NCBI GenBank assembly: GCA_030653545.1
Contig: JAURZE010000013.1
Location: forward strand, 1-64,000
Reading direction: 5' to 3'
From: Nitrospira sp.
GTDB lineage: Bacteria > Nitrospirota > Nitrospiria > Nitrospirales > Nitrospiraceae
Length of the DNA: 64,000 bases
How positions within the stretch are numbered: the stretch's first letter is position 1; each line of letters opens with the position of its first letter. Both the position numbers and the translations under genes were made by a program. Positions 43,250 through 53,097 of this stretch are shown piece after piece. A model generated the notes under the pieces. That model saw nothing but the letters and a program-made list of their open reading frames with translations. It did not search any database and was not told where the DNA came from.

Positions 43250-44793
43250 CATGGGCGGAGCGTCAGATAGATCGTCCGTCCCTGCCGCTTCAACAGCATG
43301 AGCACGGCCTCGTCCTTAGGCAACTTAGCCGCGATGCGCTCGTAGGTCTTCAGCGATGTCACCGGCTGCCGATTGATCTCGATAATCAGGTCGCCTTCCC
43401 GGACGCCGGTTTCCTCGGCCGTGCTGCCGGGCTTCACCCGCACCACCACGACTCCGCGCTCGCCGGACTTCATTCCGTACCGGCCGGCCACTTCATCGGT
43501 CAGCTCCCGCACGTCCAGATCGGACAGAATGCCGGTTGGCGCCGCCGCTTCAGCCGACTCCTCCTCCCCCGCTTGCGTCATGGATTTCGGCTGCTCGACG
43601 ATGGCCAGGTCGATCGTTTTCGGCTTCTTGTCACGGATTAGCTTGACGGATACTTTCTTTCCCACCGGCGTCTGCGCCACCGCATTCCGCAGATGCGTGG
43701 GAGAATCCATCGGCTTCCCGTCATACTCTACGATCACATCGGCGCGCTCTACCCCGGCTTTCTTTGCCGGACTGCCGTCCATTACATCGCTGACCAGCAC
43801 ACCTTTGGTGTCGGTGACGCCGAACTGCTTCGCCAATTCCGGCGTCAACTCTTGAATCGACACACCCAGCCAGCCACGGACGACCTTACCAGTCTTGACC
43901 AGCTGATCCATGATGGAGCGGGCCATATTGCTCGGGACTGAAAATCCGATTCCCATGTTGCCGCCGCTCTGACTGAAAATGGCGGTGTTGATGCCCGCCA
44001 ACTCGCCGCGCACATTCACCAGGGCACCGCCGGAGTTCCCTGGATTGATTGCGGCATCGGTTTGAATAAAGTCTTCGTACTCCGCAATCCCCGCCGCCCG
44101 ACCTAGGGCGCTGACAATGCCTAACGTGACCGTCTGCGTGAGTCCGAATGGGTTGCCGACGGCTAAGACAAACTCGCCGACTTCCAGCAAATCCGAGTCG
44201 GCCCACGCCACCGTTGGAAGGCCCGTCGCATCGATTTTCACAACCGCAATGTCGGTCTTGGGATCGGTCCCGATCAACTTGGCTTTGAACTCGCGTTTAT
44301 CCGAAAGCGTCACACGAATTTCATCGGCCTTGCCGACCACATGGTTGTTCGTGATGATCAAGCCGTTCGACTCAACGATGACGCCTGACCCTAAACCGCG
44401 TTCCTTCTTTTCTTTCGGCTGTTGCTGCTCAAACCGGCGGAAAAATTCATCCCCAAAAAACTTGCGAAAAAACGGATCCTCAAACGGCGTCGCATGAGCC
44501 CCGCCTTCTCCCTTACCAGTCTTGGTCGCATAGATGTTGACGACCGCCGGCTTGACCGCCTTGGCAATCTCGACAAACGTCAGGTTTCCCATCCCAGGCA
44601 ACACCGGCTGCGGCGCCGTGGCAACCGGCCTGACCAGCGGGGCAACCCCGCTATCCGGAACGGCATGACCGTTCGAGAGCCATCCCAGATCGGAAGCCAC
44701 CACAAATCCGATGATCATCCCCGCCGTGAGCAGCACCGCGGCGACCATCCAGCTGCGGCTTGACTCAGGCCTCTGATTGGGTGTTTCCATCAT
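43249..44793 (-). CDS. htrA: DegP/HtrA-type periplasmic serine protease
   Basis: 514 residues from ATG 44793 (AAGGTAG upstream). One N-terminal helix (WMVAAVLLTAGMIIGFVVA) is a signal or anchor. The catalytic triad is in LIITNNHVVGKADE (His), DPKTDIAVVKI (Asp) and TDAAINPGNSGGALV (Ser). Two PDZ domains follow (GWLGVSIQELTPELAKQFG; then RGVVVVRVKPGSTAEETGVREGD). Degrades or refolds damaged envelope proteins. Cells usually induce it under envelope stress; no such promoter was identified. Confidence 0.95.
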   Translation of the reverse strand: MMETPNQRPESSRSWMVAAVLLTAGMIIGFVVASDLGWLSNGHAVPDSGVAPLVRPVATAPQPVLPGMGNLTFVEIAKAVKPAVVNIYATKTGKGEGGAHATPFEDPFFRKFFGDEFFRRFEQQQPKEKKERGLGSGVIVESNGLIITNNHVVGKADEIRVTLSDKREFKAKLIGTDPKTDIAVVKIDATGLPTVAWADSDLLEVGEFVLAVGNPFGLTQTVTLGIVSALGRAAGIAEYEDFIQTDAAINPGNSGGALVNVRGELAGINTAIFSQSGGNMGIGFSVPSNMARSIMDQLVKTGKVVRGWLGVSIQELTPELAKQFGVTDTKGVLVSDVMDGSPAKKAGVERADVIVEYDGKPMDSPTHLRNAVAQTPVGKKVSVKLIRDKKPKTIDLAIVEQPKSMTQAGEEESAEAAAPTGILSDLDVRELTDEVAGRYGMKSGERGVVVVRVKPGSTAEETGVREGDLIIEINRQPVTSLKTYERIAAKLPKDEAVLMLLKRQGRTIYLTLRP

Positions 44794-44830
44794 GCTTCTA
44801 CCTTCGTCCAATGAATCGTCGACAAAGCAG

Positions 44831-45754
44831 TCATTGAACTTCTCCGGAATAGATCCCCATGATCGTGTGGAGGAACTTTACCGCCTCCGCCTTCGGACGC
44901 TGAAAAGAGTTACGCCCGATGATACTGCCGAACCCGCCGCCGTCCCGGATGGCCCGTGCTTCATCGAACACGTTCTTGTCCTCGCTCTTGGCGCCGCCGG
45001 AGAAAATCACAATGCGGCGGCCATCGAACGAACTCTGCACCACATGCTTGACACGCTCTGCCAGAGTCTTGAGCGGGATTTGGGTCGATTCGTAGACCTT
45101 CTTGGCAGCCGCCTGCTCGAGATGGGCGGTCGGCAACTTGACCTTGATGATGTGGGCACCGAGTTGCGCGGCGATCTGCGCCGCATAGGCTCCCACATCC
45201 ATCGCCGTTTCCCCCTCTTTGCTGAGCGAGGAGCCTCGAGGATAGGACCAGACGACGACCGCCAGACCGGAGGCCTTGGCTTCTTCCGTTATGGCTCGCA
45301 ATTGCTCGTACATGGTATTGCAATGGGCCGATCCCGGATAAATCGTAAATCCCACGGCCGCACAGCCTAACCGCAAAGCATCCCTGACGCTGCTCGTCAC
45401 GGACGGCAACGGATCTTTCTCATCGTGCAACACATCGTGGTTGTTCAACTTGAGGATCAATGGAATCTGGCCCGCAAAGTGGCTGGCGCCTGCTTCCAGA
45501 AATCCCAACGGCGCGGCATAGGCATTACATCCCGCGTCGATGCCGAGCTGAAAATGATAGTGGGGATTATAGCCTGCCGGGTTGGGGGCGAAGCTACGGG
45601 CCGGCCCATGCTCGAATCCCTGATCGACCGGCAGGATCACAAGCTTGCCGGTTCCTGCCAGCTTGCCATGGCGCAGCATCCGCGCCAGATTCGCCTTCGT
45701 GCCTGCATTATCACTTTCATACCAACTGAGAATTTCCCGTACCCGATCTGCCAT
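44831..45754 (-). CDS. fbaB: Fructose-bisphosphate aldolase class I, archaeal/DhnA type
   Basis: 307 residues. LVILPVDQGFEHGPARSF, AVGFTIYPGSAHCNTMYEQL, VVVWSYPRG, HIIKVKLPTAHLEQ (Schiff-base Lys) and FSGGAKSED are typical of the DhnA-type aldolase, which needs no metal. It joins triose phosphates in gluconeogenesis or splits FBP in glycolysis. The gene lies directly downstream of fbp (38 bases), which points to the sugar-forming direction, as in an autotroph. A metal-free aldolase also fits a zinc-sparing lifestyle, but this is a guess. Confidence 0.95.
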   Translation of the reverse strand: MADRVREILSWYESDNAGTKANLARMLRHGKLAGTGKLVILPVDQGFEHGPARSFAPNPAGYNPHYHFQLGIDAGCNAYAAPLGFLEAGASHFAGQIPLILKLNNHDVLHDEKDPLPSVTSSVRDALRLGCAAVGFTIYPGSAHCNTMYEQLRAITEEAKASGLAVVVWSYPRGSSLSKEGETAMDVGAYAAQIAAQLGAHIIKVKLPTAHLEQAAAKKVYESTQIPLKTLAERVKHVVQSSFDGRRIVIFSGGAKSEDKNVFDEARAIRDGGGFGSIIGRNSFQRPKAEAVKFLHTIMGIYSGEVQ

Positions 45755-45792
45755 GACAATCCTCCCGGAGAAAATGACGTGAAGAATGCGCG

Positions 45793-46797
45793 TTACGCCC
45801 GGCCCTGAGTAAAGGCTTCGACGGTCTCGACATCGCCCCGACTGCCGATCATCAAAGGAACCCGCTGGTGAAGTTTTTTCGGCTCGATATCAAGAATGCG
45901 CGTCGTACCGGTAGAGGCTCGCCCCCCAGCCTGCTCCACCACCAGGCCCAACGGATTGGCTTCATAGAGGAGCCGCAGTTTTCCTTCCGGCTTATCCACT
46001 TCGCCCGGATAGAGGTACACTCCTCCGCCGAGCAGGATACGATGCACGTCTGCGACCAGACACCCCGAATATCGACCGCTGTATGGCCGACCGGTGGCTT
46101 TGTCCGGGGCCTTAAGAAACTCGATATACTTCTGCATGCCGGAAGTCCACTTGTGGCGGTTGCCCTCATTCACCGCATAGACTTTCCCTCGCTCGGGAAT
46201 CTGGATGCGTTCATGCGAGAGCAAATACTCTCCGATGCTGGGATCCAGGGTAAACCCATGCACGCCACGTCCGGCGGTATACACCAGCATTGTACTGGAC
46301 CCGAACAACAGGTACCCGGCTGCGACCTGCTCAACGCCTTTTTTCAGCAGATCACTCTCCGTCGGCGGACGATCGGTCCGCGTATACTTCAGCACCGAGA
46401 AAATCGAGCCCAAAGGCATATTGCAATCGGTATTGGTCGACCCATCAAGAGGGTCGAAGAGCAGCATGTACTTCCCCTGAGGCCAATTCTCAGGCAGAGA
46501 GACCATCTGTTCCATTTCCTCAGAGCCTAACGCACAGACCAGACCGTCGCCCTGGAACGCGCGAAGGAAGGTATCATTGGCGATCTCGTCCAGCTTCTTG
46601 ACGGTTTCGCCTTGCACATTGGTTTCACCGGTCGTACCAAGGATGTTGATCAGGCCGGCTCGGCGCAGATCATGAGCGATGACTTTTCCGACGAGTCCGA
46701 TCTGACTCAGCAGGCTGGAAAATTCACCGGTCGCTCCCGGGTGCTCAGCCTGAGTGCGAATGATAAAGCGGCTTAATGTAAGGGGAAATTCGCCCAT
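45793..46797 (-). CDS. fbp: Fructose-1,6-bisphosphatase class 1
   Basis: 334 residues, full length. LFDPLDGSTNTDCNMPLGSIFSV is the metal site; LLFGSSTMLVYTAGRGVHGFTLDPSIGEYLLSH, YIEFLKAPDKATGRPYSGRYSGCLVADVHRILLGGGVYLYPG and the ending are standard. Removes phosphate from FBP. Neighbour of the class I aldolase, so both feed hexose phosphates for cell-wall and surface polysaccharide synthesis, whose genes begin just upstream. Confidence 0.96.
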   Translation of the reverse strand: MGEFPLTLSRFIIRTQAEHPGATGEFSSLLSQIGLVGKVIAHDLRRAGLINILGTTGETNVQGETVKKLDEIANDTFLRAFQGDGLVCALGSEEMEQMVSLPENWPQGKYMLLFDPLDGSTNTDCNMPLGSIFSVLKYTRTDRPPTESDLLKKGVEQVAAGYLLFGSSTMLVYTAGRGVHGFTLDPSIGEYLLSHERIQIPERGKVYAVNEGNRHKWTSGMQKYIEFLKAPDKATGRPYSGRYSGCLVADVHRILLGGGVYLYPGEVDKPEGKLRLLYEANPLGLVVEQAGGRASTGTTRILDIEPKKLHQRVPLMIGSRGDVETVEAFTQGRA

Positions 46798-46850
46798 GGT
46801 GCAGGCAGTATAGCGGGTTTACCTGATCCCGGCAACGAAAGTTCGCTCTC

Positions 46851-47672
46851 TTACTTCGAGTGAGTGACCTCCGGAATTCCGTTCACCAAGTCGGCCACAA
46901 TCGATCCGATCACCACTTTGGCCTTCATGCGCAACGGAATCCGTCGCTCGTCGGTCGTAAACCACACGCGAATATTCCCCTGATTCAGAAAAATCCCTTG
47001 AAACGGCATGATCACAAGGACTTGCGCTGTTTCAAGATTGCCCCAAGGCCCTTCCAACATCTCAATCTTCTCAACCCGCACTTCAACCTGGCGGATCTTC
47101 TTATCGTGGTAGACCGTCAAGGCCTGAGATGCCCCCTGCTTCAGCGGCAACAGGCTTCGAACATAATAGAGGCAGGAAATCAGATCCTGGGTATCGGCTG
47201 GAATCGGGAGGACTTCCGTGATCCCGCCTCGCGTGGCTGAGACGGTGTTGTCTTTCCGATGAAAGACGTACTCGATATCTTCCTTCTTTTTCCCCTCCCG
47301 CCTCCGGAAGGTCATGTGTTCCGGCAACAGCGTCGTCAGATCCGTCAGGGATTCGACACGATTGTCGACGGGGAAAAACCTGGTGACCTTGGGGCTCGAC
47401 ACAGCCGTCGTGATGAAATTCCCCGACGGATGATCACCGGCAGCATCGCCTGAACCGACCTCCATCACGGCCGTTCCTGCGCTGATATTCAGAAAGGTAA
47501 TATCGTAGGTCAGCCGCTCCCCCACCCTGAACGGTCGGGCTGGAGAAAGGGCGCTCTCATCAGCATAGACTACACTGGGGGCCCCGGCTGAAAGCACGCA
47601 GAGTACCCAGGCTAGCACGCACGTTGTATTGGAACCGAGGATCCGTCGGAGCAAAGACCCTAACCCCGGCAC
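46851..47672 (-). CDS. DUF3108 secreted protein
   Basis: 273 residues with a signal peptide (up to about residue 38). ARPFRVGERLTYDITFLNISAGTAVMEV is the DUF3108 opening, and GGITEVLPIPADTQDLISCLYYVRSLPL-like and VWFTTDERRIPLRMKAKVVIGSIVADL follow. Beta-rich periplasmic protein, unknown function, often near sugar-nucleotide or LPS genes. The start overlaps the manB stop by one base. Confidence 0.9.
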   Translation of the reverse strand: MPGLGSLLRRILGSNTTCVLAWVLCVLSAGAPSVVYADESALSPARPFRVGERLTYDITFLNISAGTAVMEVGSGDAAGDHPSGNFITTAVSSPKVTRFFPVDNRVESLTDLTTLLPEHMTFRRREGKKKEDIEYVFHRKDNTVSATRGGITEVLPIPADTQDLISCLYYVRSLLPLKQGASQALTVYHDKKIRQVEVRVEKIEMLEGPWGNLETAQVLVIMPFQGIFLNQGNIRVWFTTDERRIPLRMKAKVVIGSIVADLVNGIPEVTHSK

Positions 47673-49072
47673 TAGCGTTCGAGTTCCCGACGGGCTTCGG
47701 CCAACTCGCCTTCCACAATCGCACGAATCGCGTCCAGTTTCGCAGGCGTGGTGGCTTCGAATCTGAGCACCAATGCGGGCTGCGTATTCGACGCCCGAAT
47801 CAACCCCCAGCCATCTTCGAAAACCGCGCGTACGCCGTCGATTGTCACCAACTCACGCACCCGGCGCTGTTCCGGGCCAAGCCCCTGCTTGGTCTTGGCA
47901 TACGTTTCGAACCGATCACGCACCCGCTTAACGACATCGAATTTGATTGCATCGGAAAGATCCACACGAATTTCCGGCGTCACGGTCGTATCCGGAAGAT
48001 CGGCGACTAGCGCGGAAAGCGGCTTCACGCTTTTGGCAAGAATCTCCACGAGACGGCAAGAGGCGTACACCGCATCGTCATAACCAAAATAGCGATCGGC
48101 AAAGAACATGTGCCCGGACATCTCGCCCGCCAAGACGGCCTTCTCTTCTTTCATCTTCGCCTTGATCAGAGAATGGCCCGTCTTCCACATCACCGGGCGG
48201 CCGCCATGCTGGGCAATATCGTCGTAGAGGCTCTGTGACGCTTTCACTTCGGAGATGATGGTGCTGCCCGGTTTGACCGCCAAAATATCGCGAGAATAGA
48301 TCACCAGCAATCGATCGCCCCACAACACCTGCCCATGCTCATCCACGGCCCCGATCCGATCCGCATCGCCGTCGTAACCGATACCCACATCCGCCTTGTG
48401 CTCCTTGACCGCTTGCATAAGGTCCGCAAGATTTTCCAACACCGTGGGATCCGGATGATGATGCGGAAATCGCCCATCCAACTCGCAATACAGTCCCGTC
48501 ACCTTACAACCCAGTAGCTCCAGGGCATCCTTCGCAATAAGCGCTGCCACCCCGCTGCCGCAATCAATGACCACGTGCAATCGCTTTGCGTCGACCCCTG
48601 CAAAGCTCTTCTTAATATAGGCCAGGTAGTCGGGAATGATGGGGTGCTCTGTCAACGTTCCCTGACCAGAGACAAATTGCCCCTGCTCCATCACTCGCCG
48701 CAGCGCCTGAATCTCGTCGCCGTGAATCGCTTCTTTCCCGACGCAAATCTTGAACCCGTTGTACTCGGCAGCGTTATGGCTCCCGGTAATCATGATACCG
48801 CCGTCAACCGGCAAGGTGTGCAATGAGAAGTAGACCAGCGGAGAAGGACAGATCCCGATATCGATCACATTGAGGCCGCCGGCAAGCAACCCCTTGACCA
48901 ACGCGTGATACAACTCCGGAGAACTCAGCCGGCCATCACGCCCCACGGTGACGGTCTTCGCACCGCGCCCTCGCACATGCGTACAATACGCACGCCCCAC
49001 CAACTCGGCAATGTCGACGGTCAGTTCTTTCCCGACGATGCCGCGCAAGTCGTATTCGCGAAACAATCCCAT
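47672..49072 (-). CDS. manB: Phosphomannomutase/phosphoglucomutase
   Basis: 466 residues. FREYDLRGIVGKELT, the phosphoserine loop GGIMITGSHNAAEYNGFK, GIGYDGDADRIGAVDEHGQ (metal), EMSGHMFFADRYFGYDDAV and RASNTQPALVLRFEA (phosphate site) are complete. Interconverts hexose-6-P and hexose-1-P for GDP-mannose and dTDP-rhamnose synthesis. manC follows upstream after 17 bases. Confidence 0.95.
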   Translation of the reverse strand: MGLFREYDLRGIVGKELTVDIAELVGRAYCTHVRGRGAKTVTVGRDGRLSSPELYHALVKGLLAGGLNVIDIGICPSPLVYFSLHTLPVDGGIMITGSHNAAEYNGFKICVGKEAIHGDEIQALRRVMEQGQFVSGQGTLTEHPIIPDYLAYIKKSFAGVDAKRLHVVIDCGSGVAALIAKDALELLGCKVTGLYCELDGRFPHHHPDPTVLENLADLMQAVKEHKADVGIGYDGDADRIGAVDEHGQVLWGDRLLVIYSRDILAVKPGSTIISEVKASQSLYDDIAQHGGRPVMWKTGHSLIKAKMKEEKAVLAGEMSGHMFFADRYFGYDDAVYASCRLVEILAKSVKPLSALVADLPDTTVTPEIRVDLSDAIKFDVVKRVRDRFETYAKTKQGLGPEQRRVRELVTIDGVRAVFEDGWGLIRASNTQPALVLRFEATTPAKLDAIRAIVEGELAEARRELER

Positions 49073-49089
49073 AGCCGCTCCTCTATTTC

Positions 49090-50544
49090 CTACGCATTTG
49101 CGGTTCGTCCATAATCATCTTTAAATCGCACGATGTCGTCTTCCCCAAGATACGGACCATTCTGAACTTCGATAATATGGACAGTCTCTTTGCCGGGATT
49201 CTCCAACCGATGCTTGGTTTCGACTGGAATCGCGGTGCTCTGTCCGACCTGGAGGTCAAACACCTCTTCACCTCTCGTGACCCGTGCGGTTCCCGCAATT
49301 ACGACCCAATGCTCGCTCCGCTTATGATGCAACTGCAGCGAGAGGCGTCCGCCAGGATTCACCGTCACTCGCTTCACCTTGAAGCCGGCTCCCTCTTCGA
49401 GAATCGTGTAGGATCCCCACGGACGATGGACCGTCAGATGCTCCAGATGTTCCGGCGCCTTCTGCTGCTTGAGAATCTCCACCACTTTTTTGACATCCTG
49501 CGCGCGAGACTTCGGACAGACCAGCGTGGCATCGGGCGTATCCACTACAACCATGTCCTCAAGGCCAATCGTGGCCACGACCCGGCGATCGGCATACACA
49601 ATCGAGCGTGAGCTTTCGAAGTCGACGACCCGTCCGACCAGCACATTTCCAGCCTTGTCCTTCTCGGCCACTTCATCCAGACTTCCCCAACTCCCCACAT
49701 CAGACCATCGGAATTTCACTGGCACGACTGCCGCCTTGGACGAGAGCTCCATGACGCCGTTATCGATGGAGACGGACGTCGCCCATCGGTAGACTTCGTC
49801 GATCGTTTGTTTGGGAGCGCCTGAGGCCTGCAGTTGGGCGATGCGATCCACGACTTTGCCGAGCGCAGGCTGATGCGTCCGAATTTCTTCGAGGATCGTC
49901 GCGGCGCGCCACACAAACATCCCGCTGTTCCAATAGTACTGTCCTGCCTTGAGATACTGTGCGGCCTTGGCGGCGTTCGGCTTCTCCACGAATTTATCGA
50001 CGCGATATCCTTTGAGCGTTCCCCGCGTACCTAAAAGCTTTCGTCCATTCGGCTTGATATAGCCATAGCCGGTTTCCGGCCTGATCGGTTTGATCCCGAA
50101 TGTCACGAGATAGCCCGCATCCGCCAGTTGCGAAGCCAACCCCACGGCGGCTGCAAATTCTCTTTGCCCGGACACCACATGATCGGCCGGCACCACCAGC
50201 ATCAGTCCGTCCGGATCGCGCCGCACGACTTCGAGCGCCGCCAGCGCAATCGCCGGTGCGGTGTTCCGCCCTTCAGGCTCCAGAACGAATCCGTCTTTCA
50301 GATCATCCTTCCAGTCGCCCAGTTGTCCACGAATCAATTCCGCCTGAGCCGCATTGGTCGAAATGAGCACCTGAGTCGACGGAGCACACCCCAGCACCCG
50401 CTGCATGGTCTGTTGAATCAGCGTCTGATCTCCACCGATTTTCAGCAATTGTTTAGGAAACAATTGCCGGCTCAGCGGCCAAAACCTGGTACCGCTTCCC
50501 CCGGCCATGATCACCGGATACAGATTGTGCTTTCGCGCCTTCAT
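49090..50544 (-). CDS. manC: Mannose-1-phosphate guanylyltransferase / mannose-6-phosphate isomerase
   Basis: 484 residues from ATG 50544 (AAGGGG upstream). N-terminal nucleotidyltransferase: VIMAGGSGTRFWPLSRQLFPKQLL, TLIQQTMQR, VVPADHVVSG, FVEKPNAAKAAQYL. C-terminal cupin isomerase: HLTVHRPWGSYTILEEG, GGRLSLQLHHKRSEHWVVIAGTARVT. Bifunctional enzyme yielding GDP-mannose from Fru-6-P derived Man-6-P. A second frame starting farther upstream is not supported. Confidence 0.96.
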   Translation of the reverse strand: MKARKHNLYPVIMAGGSGTRFWPLSRQLFPKQLLKIGGDQTLIQQTMQRVLGCAPSTQVLISTNAAQAELIRGQLGDWKDDLKDGFVLEPEGRNTAPAIALAALEVVRRDPDGLMLVVPADHVVSGQREFAAAVGLASQLADAGYLVTFGIKPIRPETGYGYIKPNGRKLLGTRGTLKGYRVDKFVEKPNAAKAAQYLKAGQYYWNSGMFVWRAATILEEIRTHQPALGKVVDRIAQLQASGAPKQTIDEVYRWATSVSIDNGVMELSSKAAVVPVKFRWSDVGSWGSLDEVAEKDKAGNVLVGRVVDFESSRSIVYADRRVVATIGLEDMVVVDTPDATLVCPKSRAQDVKKVVEILKQQKAPEHLEHLTVHRPWGSYTILEEGAGFKVKRVTVNPGGRLSLQLHHKRSEHWVVIAGTARVTRGEEVFDLQVGQSTAIPVETKHRLENPGKETVHIIEVQNGPYLGEDDIVRFKDDYGRTANA

Positions 50545-50575
50545 AAGCGATCCCCTTCTTCTCAACACACCGTAG

Positions 50576-51106
50576 TCACGCTACATCCACACGTGCACTG
50601 AGCAGCATCTCTGCAATTTCGCGCACCGCCCCTTCCCCACCTTTTTTCCGACACACATAGTGCACGGCGTCGCACACAATGGGCATACCGTCAGCTGGAG
50701 CGGCCGAGAAGCCGACCGCGCGCAGCGCCTCAAGATCATTCACATCGTCACCTATATAGGCGACCTGGCTCAATGACAACCCATGGCGACCGGCCATCTC
50801 GCGAATCACCGTGAGCTTATCCATCACCCCCTGGTGGAGCTCTGGAATCGCGAGCTTTTCAGCGCGCCGCGCTACAATCTTCGTTCGTTCCTGCGTGACG
50901 ATCGCCGTCACAAACCCGGCTTTTTGGAGCAGCTTGATCCCCATCCCGTCGCGGGTGTTGAACTTTTTCCACTCGTCGCCAGATTCGGAATAGTACATCC
51001 CCGCATCTGTCAACACTCCGTCGACATCCGTAGCAAACAGGCGAACTTCGCCTAGCCGGCTCCGCTCAAAGGCCTTCTCTTTCATCGTGTTCTCGTTTCC
51101 AGACAT
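50576..51106 (-). CDS. kdsC: KdsC-type HAD phosphatase (KDO-8-phosphate phosphatase)
   Basis: 176 residues from ATG 51106; ATG 51115 and ATG 51085 are also possible, so the start is uncertain. Single HAD domain: FATDVDGVLTDAGMYYS, FNTRDGMGIKLLQ, VTQERTKIVARRAEKL, VAYIGDDVNDLEAL. Typical of KdsC, which releases phosphate from KDO-8-P for the LPS inner core. Small size without cap domain agrees. The gap of ~120 bases to rmlD holds nothing clear. Confidence 0.9.
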   Translation of the reverse strand: MSGNENTMKEKAFERSRLGEVRLFATDVDGVLTDAGMYYSESGDEWKKFNTRDGMGIKLLQKAGFVTAIVTQERTKIVARRAEKLAIPELHQGVMDKLTVIREMAGRHGLSLSQVAYIGDDVNDLEALRAVGFSAAPADGMPIVCDAVHYVCRKKGGEGAVREIAEMLLSARVDVA

Positions 51107-51229
51107 GGACGTCATCTCACCTAGCAAAAGCTACGGATGGCAGGAGCCTTCTGCACCATCTTACCGATTCACCTGCTCGTTACAAAGGAAAATTGAATTG
51201 GGCAAAGAAAGTGACGATAGCCAATAACC

Positions 51230-52081
51230 CTACGGATGGACCGAAACCAACGCTTGCTCAGCCTTGACGAACTGGTTCAGGGCCGCACGCCAGTCCCGAG
51301 GCGCCAGACCCAGCTGCGCTAACCGTTGCTGTCCAAGCACCGAATAGGGCGGGCGCGGAGCCAGTCGTCCTGCTTCCGCCGTCGAGATGGGAAGAACTGA
51401 AATTTCGAGGTTCATTTCCTCCACAATCGCCCGGGCAAATTCGTACCAGGTACAATCTCCCCGGTTGGTCACATGCAGAATACCTCGTACCGATCCTGCA
51501 GCCGTGGCCTTGATGACTGCAGCCAGATCTTCGACTGAAGTGGGGGATCCTCGTTGATCGTCGACCACCAGGAGGGAGGATTGCGTCTGAGCCGCACGCA
51601 TGATCGACTTGACGAAATTTTTCCCCATCGACCCGTATAACCAGGCCGTGCGAATGATCAGGGCATCCGCCCCGGACTCCGCCACCGCTTGCTCGCCTCG
51701 CCATTTCGACAGCCCGTAGGCATTGACGGGAGCCGGCACATCGTCTTCGCTGTAGGGGTGTCGCTGAGTGCCGGAAAAGACATAGTCCGTCGAGATGTAC
51801 AGCAACCGGGCGCCGACTTGCGCTGCCGCCCGCGCCATCTGCGCAGTTCCGAACGCATTGATCGCCATCGCCCGATCAGGCTCGCGCTCGGCCCCATCGA
51901 CATCGGTATAGGCTCCGGCGTGAATGATAAGATCCGGCCTCGCCCCTGCGATATCTTCTACTACCTGTGATCCTGTCAGGTCGAAATCAGGAAGGTCCTT
52001 CAAGATGAGCGTCTCGGAGGCGAACACCCGACGTAATTCGCATCCCAATTGTCCGTTGGCGCCGGTAATTAGGATCCGCAT
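51230..52081 (-). CDS. rmlD: dTDP-4-dehydrorhamnose reductase
   Basis: 283 residues. RILITGANGQLGCELRRVF (NAD(P)H site), HAGAYTDVDGAE, YISTDYVFSGTQRHPYSEDD, YGLSKWRGEQ (Tyr-Lys pair) and IIRTAWLYG are standard. Reduces dTDP-4-keto-rhamnose in the last step to dTDP-L-rhamnose. Overlaps rmlB by 13 bases. No rmlC (epimerase) is within the window. Confidence 0.94.
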   Translation of the reverse strand: MRILITGANGQLGCELRRVFASETLILKDLPDFDLTGSQVVEDIAGARPDLIIHAGAYTDVDGAEREPDRAMAINAFGTAQMARAAAQVGARLLYISTDYVFSGTQRHPYSEDDVPAPVNAYGLSKWRGEQAVAESGADALIIRTAWLYGSMGKNFVKSIMRAAQTQSSLLVVDDQRGSPTSVEDLAAVIKATAAGSVRGILHVTNRGDCTWYEFARAIVEEMNLEISVLPISTAEAGRLAPRPPYSVLGQQRLAQLGLAPRDWRAALNQFVKAEQALVSVHP

Positions 52082-53097
52082 GCCGTCCCTTCTTCCAATC
52101 GACGACGATACTGCTCTTCGTAATAGCGTTTGAACTCGCCCGACTTAATCGGCCGCCACCAGGATTCATGCTCTTGATACCACCGGACCGTTTCACGGAG
52201 CCCATCAGCAAACGACACGCCCGGCTTCCAGCCAAGTTCCCGCAAACGGCTGCAATCGACCGCATACCGGCGATCATGGCCGGGGCGATCACTGACATAT
52301 CGCAGGAGGGTCTTCGGTTTCCCCAGAGAGTCGAGAATCATCTCAGCCACCGTGAGATTCTCGCGCTCATTCCCCCCGCCGATGTTGTAGGCAGTCCCAG
52401 GCTCTCCATGGAGGAATGCGTGCTCGATCCCCGCACAGTGGTCTTCGACAGCAAGCCAGTCGCGGCACTGACGGCCATCGCCATAGAGCGGAAGGAGCTG
52501 TGCATCGATCGCATTGGTGACAAACAGAGGAATGAATTTCTCGGGGTACTGGTGAGAGCCATAAGTATTGCTTCCCCTGGTCACGACCACGGGGAACTGG
52601 TACGTTGTCCAATAGCTGAGCGCCAGCAACTCCCCGCCCGCCTTGCTCGCGGAGTAGGGGCTGCGAGGCGCCAGTCGATCGGTTTCACGCGATGTCCCGG
52701 TTTCCACACTGCCATACACTTCATCGGTACTGACTTGGAGAAATCGGCGAACTCCTGCCAGGCGGGCCGCTTCCAGTAACACGCCCGTCCCCACGACATC
52801 GGTCCGTGCAAAGCTGCCCGGATCAAGAATAGATCGATCGACGTGCGTCTCCGCAGCACAATTGATCACCCCGTCGATCTGATGCTCCCGGATCACCGAT
52901 TCCACCAGCGGCTGATCGCAGATATCCCCCTGGACAAACCGGTAGCGGGGATGCTGCTGCACAGATTCGAGGTTGGCCAGATTGCCGGAATACCGCAGGG
53001 CATCGAGATTGATGACCTGATGCTCAGGCCTGGCCAGCAATCGGCGAACGAGGTGGGATCCGATAAATCCGGCACCGCCGGTGAGGAGGATCTTCAT
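52069..53097 (-). CDS. rmlB: dTDP-glucose 4,6-dehydratase
   Basis: 342 residues. KILLTGGAGFIGSHLVRRL, NCAAETHVDRSI, VSTDEVYGSVE (the Asp-Glu pair), SPYSASKAGGELLALSYWTTY and the RxR-like end are complete. Converts dTDP-glucose to the 4-keto-6-deoxy sugar. Starts one base before the rmlA-like stop. Confidence 0.95.
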   Translation of the reverse strand: MKILLTGGAGFIGSHLVRRLLARPEHQVINLDALRYSGNLANLESVQQHPRYRFVQGDICDQPLVESVIREHQIDGVINCAAETHVDRSILDPGSFARTDVVGTGVLLEAARLAGVRRFLQVSTDEVYGSVETGTSRETDRLAPRSPYSASKAGGELLALSYWTTYQFPVVVTRGSNTYGSHQYPEKFIPLFVTNAIDAQLLPLYGDGRQCRDWLAVEDHCAGIEHAFLHGEPGTAYNIGGGNERENLTVAEMILDSLGKPKTLLRYVSDRPGHDRRYAVDCSRLRELGWKPGVSFADGLRETVRWYQEHESWWRPIKSGEFKRYYEEQYRRRLEEGTACGS

